Assembly: GCA_030642225.1 (NCBI GenBank)
Contig: DAOWOC010000020.1
Location: 1 to 9,414, forward strand
DNA length: 9,414 bases
DNA from: Deltaproteobacteria bacterium
GTDB lineage: Bacteria; Desulfobacterota; DAOWOC01
Reading direction: 5' to 3'
The notes below the pieces were generated by a model. The model worked only from the letters and a program-made list of their open reading frames with translations. It searched no databases and was not told where the DNA came from. The translations under genes were made by a program, and so were the position numbers. Of the stretch, positions 1 through 5,626 are shown piece by piece (within the stretch, counting starts at the first letter, position 1; each line of letters starts with the position of its first letter).

Positions 1-131
1 GTAATAAAATTATAAGTAATAAAATTATAAGTAATAAAATTATAAGTAATAAAATTATAAGTAATAAAATTATAAGTAATAAAATTATAAGTAATAAAAT
101 TATAAGTAATAAAATTATAAGTAATAAAATT
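1..131. repeat. 15-bp perfect tandem repeat array, open at left edge
   Basis: The unit GTAATAAAATTATAA is repeated eight times without a single mismatch (1-120). A ninth partial copy of 11 bases (121-131) follows before the sequence diverges. Fourteen of the 15 bases in the unit are A or T. The array starts at or beyond the first base of the window, so its true length is unknown. It ends 42 bases before the TatT start codon, so the promoter of the TRAP operon must lie in the array or to its left. Each unit junction carries TATAAG on the plus strand, one mismatch from a -10 box, and TATAAT on the minus strand, but no good -35 partner is visible on the plus strand. Identical copies suggest recent slippage expansion, that is, a VNTR. 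The plus frame starting at base 3 is open (repeating Asn-Lys-Ile-Ile-Ser) to a stop at 144-146, so the tail of an upstream gene cannot be fully excluded. Confidence 0.97.
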
Positions 132-173
132 CACGTATTTTTTTAAGTAATCCCTTAAAAGGAGGCATTCAAA

Positions 174-1064
174 ATGTTAGAGAAGACAAGAAGAAGTATC
201 GGAATCATGGCGGTTTTATCTTTATGTTTAATGATTTCTTCATGTGCAGGTCTGGGGCGAATGGGTATTAATATTGTTTCTCCTGCTGTTCCGGCAATGG
301 TTGATAATATTATGCAAATGGATAATCTGCAGGTAGCTCGGGAAGGATTCCCCGGATTAATTGTACTCGTGTCCGGTTTATTGGAGTTTACGCCTGAGAA
401 CTTGGATCTTCTCTCCATAGCCTCCATGGCATATGGCGCATACGGGCTTATTGTGGAGGATGATGATCCTGATTATGCCTCGTCACTCTATTTAAAAGGG
501 AAAGAATACGGTTTACGCGCATTATATACCAACAAGCGGTTTAAAAAGGATATTGAAAAAGGCTTGAAAGTAATGGATGCAGTAAAGAATATTAAAGATA
601 AGAAATATGCCCCTGCTATTTTTTGGACAGGTATGGGCTGGGGGCTCTGGGCATTTCAGAATCTTGATGACGCGACAGCTCCAATCGGTTTGCCTACAAT
701 CCTTGCCATGGTACAGAAGGTTGAAGAATTAGACGATACATATTTCTTTGGCGGGACTTATTTTTTCCAGATGTGTTATAATTCCATATTACCTACATTT
801 GCCGGAGGCGGGCCAAAGAAGGTCGAGGCATCTTTAAAAAAGGTCGAGGCTATAACAGATGGTGCTTTTATGCTTCCATATGTTTATTACGCCAAATTTT
901 ATGCACGTCCTTATGGAAAGCGCGAAGCATATCATGATTATCTGACCAAAGTCATTGAATATAAAACCGAGAGAAAAGATCTTAGGCTTGCCAATGAAAT
1001 AGCCAAAGCCAAGGCACGTATCCTTTTGGCTAAGGAAGGGGAGTATTTTAAGTATGAATTTTAA
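174..1064 (+). CDS. tatT: TatT lipoprotein component of a TPAT-type TRAP transporter
   Basis: This 296-residue protein belongs to the TRAP transporter T-component (TatT) family, whose studied member is Tp0956 of Treponema pallidum. That protein is an all-helical, TPR-like lipoprotein trimer that docks the periplasmic TRAP binding protein. The N-terminus has basic residues (KTRR, 4-7), a hydrophobic stretch (9-20) and a lipobox I-S-S-C with Cys24 as the lipidated residue. Ala at +2 predicts outer-membrane sorting by the usual Lol rule. The rest is helical and rich in aromatic and Ala residues, with conserved-looking segments at 146-163 (PAIFWTGMGWGLWAF) and 190-204 and a short repeated helix motif KKVEA at 215-226. 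The start is supported by AAAAGGAGG (157-165), eight bases before ATG. The 3' end overlaps the DctQ gene by 11 bases, so the two are probably translationally coupled. Family assignment is firm. The ligand cannot be read from this gene. Confidence 0.9.
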   Translation: MLEKTRRSIGIMAVLSLCLMISSCAGLGRMGINIVSPAVPAMVDNIMQMDNLQVAREGFPGLIVLVSGLLEFTPENLDLLSIASMAYGAYGLIVEDDDPDYASSLYLKGKEYGLRALYTNKRFKKDIEKGLKVMDAVKNIKDKKYAPAIFWTGMGWGLWAFQNLDDATAPIGLPTILAMVQKVEELDDTYFFGGTYFFQMCYNSILPTFAGGGPKKVEASLKKVEAITDGAFMLPYVYYAKFYARPYGKREAYHDYLTKVIEYKTERKDLRLANEIAKAKARILLAKEGEYFKYEF

Positions 1065-1584
1065 AGGGGTTGTCGGCATATTTCAGAAGGTAGATGACAA
1101 AATATATGTGTTAGAAAAGAGTACATTGTGTGCTTTGATTGTTGCAATGGCATTCCTTGCATTTTTTACTGTAATTTTTCGTCTTGTTTTTCATAAATGT
1201 TTTGTCGGGTGTGAGGATATTGTCCAGAATATGGTCCTCTGGTGTACCTTTTTAGGCGGTGCTATTGGCGCAAGGAGCAACAGCCATCTTAATATTAATA
1301 TACTTCAGACCTATTTAAAAAAAGGCAAATTTAAGCTTGGTCTTGATATCTTGCTTTTGGCCGTTACTTGTGTCGTGGCGGGTTTCCTTGCCTTGAGTGG
1401 TTATTCCTTTGTTTTAAGCCAAATCGATTTTGGCGAAGATCTGCCTTCTCTTGGGATGAAGCTATGGGTATTTCAGGTGATTCTGCCCTATACTTTTTTC
1501 ATAGTCTGCTTTCGTTACTTTCTTGGGACATTGAAAAAAATTGCTGGAGTAGAGGATGATTCCACAGTAAAAATGATGGTTTAA
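1054..1584 (+). CDS. dctQ: TRAP transporter small membrane subunit (DctQ type)
   Basis: This 176-residue inner-membrane protein has four predicted transmembrane segments (about 24-46, 57-73, 97-118 and 135-158) and the size usual for DctQ subunits. The family signature is visible: an acidic pair after helix 1 (Glu54-Asp55), then W63-x2-FLGGAIGAR74-x3-H78, matching the common pattern of FLG-A-A-R-x3-H followed by short aliphatic residues. DctQ pairs with the large DctM subunit to form the sodium-driven TRAP permease. The gene begins inside the end of tatT (11-base overlap), and a purine-rich GGAAGGGGAG (1034-1043) serves as the ribosome-binding site. It ends 21 bases before dctM. It is intact. 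The symbol is a family name and does not imply C4-dicarboxylate specificity. Confidence 0.9.
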   Translation: MNFKGVVGIFQKVDDKIYVLEKSTLCALIVAMAFLAFFTVIFRLVFHKCFVGCEDIVQNMVLWCTFLGGAIGARSNSHLNINILQTYLKKGKFKLGLDILLLAVTCVVAGFLALSGYSFVLSQIDFGEDLPSLGMKLWVFQVILPYTFFIVCFRYFLGTLKKIAGVEDDSTVKMMV

Positions 1585-1605
1585 AGGAAAGGGGCTGGAG
1601 TTTAA

Positions 1606-2895
1606 ATGACTAGTATTCTTATTATTATATTGTGTCTGCTTGCAATATTCGGGCTTCCGATTTTTGCTGTAATTGGTGGTATAACCCTTTTACTGTTTCA
1701 TTCTATAGGCCAGGAAATTGGCCTTACGATGGGTGATACTTATAGAATTGCAATTATGCCGGGTCTTGTGGCCTTACCCCTTTTTGTTTTTACAGGCTAT
1801 CTTTTGTCTGAAACAAATATTTCAAACAGAATCCTGCGTTTTTTTACAGCAATAATGGGTTGGATGCCAGGCGGCGTTGCCATGGCCTCAATGATTGCCA
1901 TGGCAATATTTACGGCATTTACCGGCGTCTCTATTGTAACAATTGTAGCTTTTGGCGGTATTTTATACCCTTTGTTAAAAAAACTTGGATATTCAGAGAA
2001 TTTTTCCATGGGATTTATTACATCAATCGGGCCTATGGGGATATTACTCCCCCCGTGTATTGTTGTCGTGTTATACGGTCTGATCGCCCAGGTTAGTATA
2101 AGAGGTTTGTATATTGCAGGTTTACTGCCGATATTATTGACTTTTATATTGATTGCAACCTACTCTGGTATCTATGCTATAAAAAATAATGTACCGCGCC
2201 AAAAATTCAGTTTTAAAGAGCTTTGGAATTCCTTTTGTGATTTTATATGGGAGGCTCCACTCGCAATACTTATCCTGGTTGGAATTTTTGGCGGTTTTTT
2301 TACTGTTAATGAGGCAGCAGCCGTTACAGTGATATATTTTTTAATAATAGAACTTTTTATTTTAAGGGAGGTAAAAATTAAACAGCTTCCACGCATTATG
2401 GAAGAGAGTATGGTCATGTTAGGCGCTATATTCCTTATCCTTGGCGTGGCACTGTCATTTGCCAATTTTTTGATTTATCAGGAAATTCCAATGCAGATGC
2501 TTGGCTGGGTAAAGGCCTCAATAACTTCAAAGATAAGCTTCCTTATAATACTAAATCTTTTCCTTTTTGGTGTTGGGATGCTTATAGACATGTTTACTGC
2601 AATTATAGTTATTGTCCCTTTAATACTGCCTATATCCAATTATTTTGGAATCGATCCATATCACCTTGGGGTAATATTTTTAGTGAATCTTGAGATAGGG
2701 TATTTGACCCCGCCTGTTGGTATTAATCTGTTTGTAGCTGCAATGCGTTTTCAACAGCCGATAGTCAAGATTTTTAAATCGGTTATAGCCTTTTTGCTTA
2801 TATTGATATTTGCATTGGCAATAATAACTTATTGGCCGGAACTCAGCACTTTTCTTGTAGGTTTTTTCAATGTCAAAGGACAAATCATATTATAA
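1606..2895 (+). CDS. dctM: TRAP transporter large membrane subunit (DctM type)
   Basis: This 429-residue, very hydrophobic protein of the usual DctM length carries two inverted structural halves and about 11-13 membrane segments. Recognisable family motifs in the first half are FTGVS (105-109) with the following aliphatic run, the KKLGYS segment (125-130), LLPP (147-150), LYG (156-158) and the AGLLP turn (171-175). In the second half they are NEAAAV (235-240), LIDMFTAIIVIVPLILP (326-342) and GYLTPPVGINLF (365-376). DctM forms the transport and elevator domain and binds the coupling ions. The first-half hairpin reads TGVS rather than the frequent SGSS-like form, which fits a divergent subfamily and is not evidence of a defect. 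A GGAG (1597-1600) sits five bases before ATG, in a longer purine-rich stretch from 1585. The binding-protein gene follows after 15 bases. The gene appears intact. Confidence 0.93.
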   Translation: MTSILIIILCLLAIFGLPIFAVIGGITLLLFHSIGQEIGLTMGDTYRIAIMPGLVALPLFVFTGYLLSETNISNRILRFFTAIMGWMPGGVAMASMIAMAIFTAFTGVSIVTIVAFGGILYPLLKKLGYSENFSMGFITSIGPMGILLPPCIVVVLYGLIAQVSIRGLYIAGLLPILLTFILIATYSGIYAIKNNVPRQKFSFKELWNSFCDFIWEAPLAILILVGIFGGFFTVNEAAAVTVIYFLIIELFILREVKIKQLPRIMEESMVMLGAIFLILGVALSFANFLIYQEIPMQMLGWVKASITSKISFLIILNLFLFGVGMLIDMFTAIIVIVPLILPISNYFGIDPYHLGVIFLVNLEIGYLTPPVGINLFVAAMRFQQPIVKIFKSVIAFLLILIFALAIITYWPELSTFLVGFFNVKGQIIL

Positions 2896-2910
2896 ATTCA
2901 GGAGTTAGTA

Positions 2911-4188
2911 ATGAAAAGGGTAATTCAAAAGATTATTTATAAAAGGTCTGTTAGTTTTTCAGGAATATGTTTATTCTTTATTTTAACATTTTTATTGATT
3001 GGATTAGATGCAAGGGCGGCAAATAATAATAAAAATATCGTCGGCCCATGGGATCTTGAAAAATATATAAGTGGCAAAAAAACACCACCAAAGGATATTG
3101 TAATAATGATTAAAGGCGCTTCAGTTGCGCCGGAGGGGTCATCATGGTGGAATTTTCTTGTAGAAAAGATGTATCCCGCAATAGAGAAAGCCCTGAACGG
3201 TCATATAAAGATTAAATGGTATGGCGGCGGGGTACTTGGTGATGAAGCAGATACAATACGCAAGATGAGGATGAAACAACTGCAGATACTTGGTGTAACC
3301 AATATGGGTTTTACCAAAATGGTTCCTGAAATGTGTGTGCTGGAGCTCCCTTTTTTATTTGATTGGGAGCCTGAGCTGGTTTATGCGGGCAAGTACACAC
3401 AGGTTGAATATATTTTTGAAAAGATTGAACCTATTGTGGATAAACTGGCAAAAGAACATGGTTATATCCTTGGCGGGTTTCTTGAAACATGTTTTGATGG
3501 TTTAGGGTCACGGGAACCAATTGAAAAGATTGAAGATCTTGAAAAAATAAAATTCTGGCTTTGGAGGGGAGACCGCATACGCGAAGAGATAAATAAGGCC
3601 TATGGCCTTAAAGCAACCCCCATGGAACTTTATGACGTTGCCCAGGCCTTTTCAACCGGCATGATAGACTCTACAATAACCGGCATGTATGTGTCTATTG
3701 TGCTTCAGTGGTGGCCTTATCTTAAATATTTTTCAGAGTATCCTATTTATGGATATGAGAGTGCAACTATTCTTTTTGATAAGCGTTTGTTTGATCAGAT
3801 CGTGCCTTTTTTTGATAAGTGGGGGCACCTTTACGGGATTAAGGATGGCAATGATTTTAGAATAAAATTTCAAGAGATATGGGATACTTATTGTACCCAG
3901 CTCAGGTTTATTGTCAGACAGGATGAGGCAAAGGCTAGGAACAGGCTCATTGATGAAGGTATAAAAGAAGTGGTTATTTCTGATGCAGAACTTGAAAGGT
4001 TTAAAGATAGGATATTACCTCTTTATGATAAACTCGCAGGTAAAAAATATCCTAAATTTTTGCTTGATGAAATATTGAAGTATCGTGAGGAATATCGCAC
4101 CCTGAAAAAAGAGGGCAAGCTTAATAACAACTGGTATGAAAAGGGGATTATGCCCTTTGGGAAGATGAATGATGAATGGCGTTTATAG
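2911..4188 (+). CDS. dctP: TRAP transporter substrate-binding protein, first paralogue
   Basis: This 425-residue periplasmic binding protein of the DctP family has a signal peptide of basic N-terminus, hydrophobic core (about 17-32) and Ala-Arg-Ala cleavage after residue 36. Family landmarks are GGGVLGDE (105-112), LGVTNMG (127-133), LELPFLF (144-150), the lobe-crossing segment IKFWLWRGD (213-221), GMIDST (250-255) and LQWWP (265-269). The standard K-x-R motif, whose Arg binds a ligand carboxylate in SiaP and DctP, reads K214-F215-W216 here, with Arg at 219. It is longer than typical DctP proteins. Extra material includes an N-terminal segment containing GPWDLEKYISG (45-55) and a charged C-terminal helix and tail (about 386-425). 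AGGAG (2900-2904) lies six bases before ATG. The next gene starts inside its 3' end. In the TPAT model it delivers ligand to DctQM and contacts TatT. The ligand is unknown. Confidence 0.9.
   Translation: MKRVIQKIIYKRSVSFSGICLFFILTFLLIGLDARAANNNKNIVGPWDLEKYISGKKTPPKDIVIMIKGASVAPEGSSWWNFLVEKMYPAIEKALNGHIKIKWYGGGVLGDEADTIRKMRMKQLQILGVTNMGFTKMVPEMCVLELPFLFDWEPELVYAGKYTQVEYIFEKIEPIVDKLAKEHGYILGGFLETCFDGLGSREPIEKIEDLEKIKFWLWRGDRIREEINKAYGLKATPMELYDVAQAFSTGMIDSTITGMYVSIVLQWWPYLKYFSEYPIYGYESATILFDKRLFDQIVPFFDKWGHLYGIKDGNDFRIKFQEIWDTYCTQLRFIVRQDEAKARNRLIDEGIKEVVISDAELERFKDRILPLYDKLAGKKYPKFLLDEILKYREEYRTLKKEGKLNNNWYEKGIMPFGKMNDEWRL
4005..4150 (+). repeat. Near-identical 3' segment shared with 5248-5392
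   Basis: The 3' part of the first binding-protein gene is closely repeated in the second gene (around 5248-5392). A hand alignment from CCTCTTTATGATAA onward shows about 17 differences in about 139 bases. One run of 12 codons (encoding LDEILKYREEYR) has a single synonymous change. This is a coding paralogous repeat, not a mobile element. Confidence 0.75.
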
Positions 4189-5410
4189 CCAAAGAATAAA
4201 ATTATTGATTTTTATTTGCATTGTTTGTTTTTTTGCGGCCTTGTATGTGCCTTGTGATTGCATTGCGGAAACAAAAGATAATATCACAGGGCCATGGGGG
4301 CTTAGGCAATATATAGATGGTGAAAAACCATCTGATAATTTAATAATCCTTTTAAAGGGAGCTTCTGTGGCCCCTGAGGGATCATCATGGTGGAATTTTT
4401 TACAAAACGAAATCATACCTGATATTCATCAATTATCCATGGGGCTTATAGATATAAAGATGTATCCCGGAGGTGTACTCGGGGATGAGATTGATACCAT
4501 AAAATTATTACACGCACAAGAACTCAGCATTCTTGGGGTAACCAATATGGGGCTTACTCAAATGATACCTGAAATGTGTGTGTTGGAGCTTCCATTCTTA
4601 TTTGATTGGGAGCCCGATCTTTTTTATGCTGGCAAACGGACAGAGGTTGATTATATCCTTGAAAAACTCGTGCCAACTGCATCAAGGCTGGCAATAAAAC
4701 ACGGTTATGAGTTTGCTGGATTTTTAGAGACATGTTTTGAAACACTTGCCACAAAAATTCCTTTAAGAACCGTAGAAGATCTTACCCGTCTTCGTTTCTG
4801 GTATTGGCGGGGGGATATGATCCGTCAGGATATCAATAAGGCATTTGGCCTTAAAACACAGACATTTGAGCTTTATGAAATTGGTAATGTTCTTCGTACA
4901 GGGTTTGTGGATACAACGGTCTGCGCATGGTATGTTAGTATAATCTTGCAGTGGTGGCCTCATATTAAATATGCTGTTGATTATCCATTTTATGGTTATG
5001 AAAGCGCCACATTTATGTTCCATGGCCGGTTTTATGATCAGTTGATACCTTTTTTTGATAAATGGGGATATTTATACGGGCTTAAAAATGGTGCGGATTT
5101 TAAAGAAAGATTTTTAAAATTATGGAAGAGACATCTGGCTGAATTGAGATTTTTATTGAGACGGGACGAGGCCATAGCAAGGAAAAATCTTTTAAAAGAA
5201 AAGATAAAGGAGGTTCATTTCCCTGAAGCTGAATTAGAAAAATTAAGAAACAGGATACTCCCTCTTTATGATAATTTGGCAGATAAAAAATATCCTAAAT
5301 CTCTGCTTGATGAAATATTGAAATATCGTGAGGAATATCGCAGACTTAAAAAAGAGGGTAAGCTTGATAATAACTGGTATGAAAATGGCGTAATGCCCAA
5401 TATTAAATAA
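4169..5410 (+). CDS. dctP: TRAP transporter substrate-binding protein, second paralogue
   Basis: This is a 413-residue paralogue of the preceding gene. By eye the two are somewhat over half identical along the whole length and near-identical toward the C-terminus. Residues 11-27 form the hydrophobic core of a signal peptide, with probable cleavage after Cys-Ile-Ala33. Shared landmarks are GPWGL (41-45), KGASVAPEGSSWWNFL (63-78), GGVLGDE (101-107), LELPFLFDWEP (139-149), RFWYWRGD (209-216) and LQWWP (260-264). As in its neighbour, Trp211 replaces the Arg of the usual K-x-R motif. It differs in likely pocket loops: TFELYEIGNVLRTG (232-245) against PMELYDVAQAFSTG, and TTVCAWYV (249-256) against STITGMYV. 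The start overlaps the previous gene by 20 bases with only a weak GGGAAG (4158-4163) upstream, so expression probably depends on translational coupling. ATG at 4172 is an equally possible start, one codon shorter. A second ligand specificity is inferred, not shown. Confidence 0.88.
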   Translation: MMNGVYSQRIKLLIFICIVCFFAALYVPCDCIAETKDNITGPWGLRQYIDGEKPSDNLIILLKGASVAPEGSSWWNFLQNEIIPDIHQLSMGLIDIKMYPGGVLGDEIDTIKLLHAQELSILGVTNMGLTQMIPEMCVLELPFLFDWEPDLFYAGKRTEVDYILEKLVPTASRLAIKHGYEFAGFLETCFETLATKIPLRTVEDLTRLRFWYWRGDMIRQDINKAFGLKTQTFELYEIGNVLRTGFVDTTVCAWYVSIILQWWPHIKYAVDYPFYGYESATFMFHGRFYDQLIPFFDKWGYLYGLKNGADFKERFLKLWKRHLAELRFLLRRDEAIARKNLLKEKIKEVHFPEAELEKLRNRILPLYDNLADKKYPKSLLDEILKYREEYRRLKKEGKLDNNWYENGVMPNIK

Positions 5411-5626
5411 AGTTTGGTTAATTGCCAGGAGGTTTTCTGACTAAATGTTAATGCAGATAATCCGTGATTAAAATTCTTATAACAATTAGTGCTATTAATT
5501 TTAAGATTAAACTACATGATTTACTACTCGCTGTAACATTCTTATAATATAACTCTAATATTTTATTCCTTCTGATATTTTTTTTAACAAAATTCATGAT
5601 TTATTAATAAAAAAGGAGGAATTGTC
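5411..5626. other. AT-rich intergenic region between TRAP operon and oxidase
   Basis: This 216-base gap separates the last TRAP gene from the FAD oxidase. It holds an isolated strong Shine-Dalgarno AGGAGG (5427-5432), followed 12 bases later by an eight-codon open frame (ATG 5445 to TAA 5471). It also holds a ten-base direct repeat ATTCTTATAA (5473-5482 and 5538-5547), a candidate promoter (listed separately) and the 12-bp palindrome TTTATTAATAAA (5600-5611) next to the oxidase ribosome-binding site. I see no GC-rich hairpin with a T-tract, so there is no convincing terminator after the TRAP operon and read-through into the oxidase is possible. Confidence 0.6.
5520..5548 (+). promoter_or_regulatory. 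Candidate sigma-70 type promoter for the FAD oxidase
   Basis: A TATAAT -10 box (5543-5548) lies 17 bases after TTTACT (5520-5525), which matches four of six bases of the -35 consensus. Transcription would start near 5555, about 70 bases before the oxidase ATG. The surroundings are AT-rich, so a chance match is possible. Confidence 0.4.

Noticed and set aside
1..131. Tandem array as a CRISPR array or replication iterons
   Set aside because: There are no spacers between the 15-base units, and no DnaA-box cluster or replication initiator gene is visible, so a simple VNTR is the better description.
183..206. Twin-arginine (Tat) export signal in TatT
   Set aside because: KTRRSIGIM contains RR but lacks the usual S-R-R-x-F-L-K context, and the segment runs straight into a standard lipobox. 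Sec export with lipidation at Cys24 explains it.
155..427. Minus-strand open frame opposite tatT, and other antisense frames within the listed genes
   Set aside because: They lie wholly inside well-supported genes, lack ribosome-binding sites and show no recognisable domain. They are shadows.
4169..4188. Gene fusion or frameshift between the two binding proteins
   Set aside because: Both frames are intact, each has its own signal peptide, and the 20-base overlap is a normal translational-coupling arrangement.
5483..5516. Rho-independent terminator after the second binding protein
   Set aside because: Only short all-AT arms (AATTA/TAATT and TTAAT/ATTAA) can pair, without a GC stem or a following T-tract.
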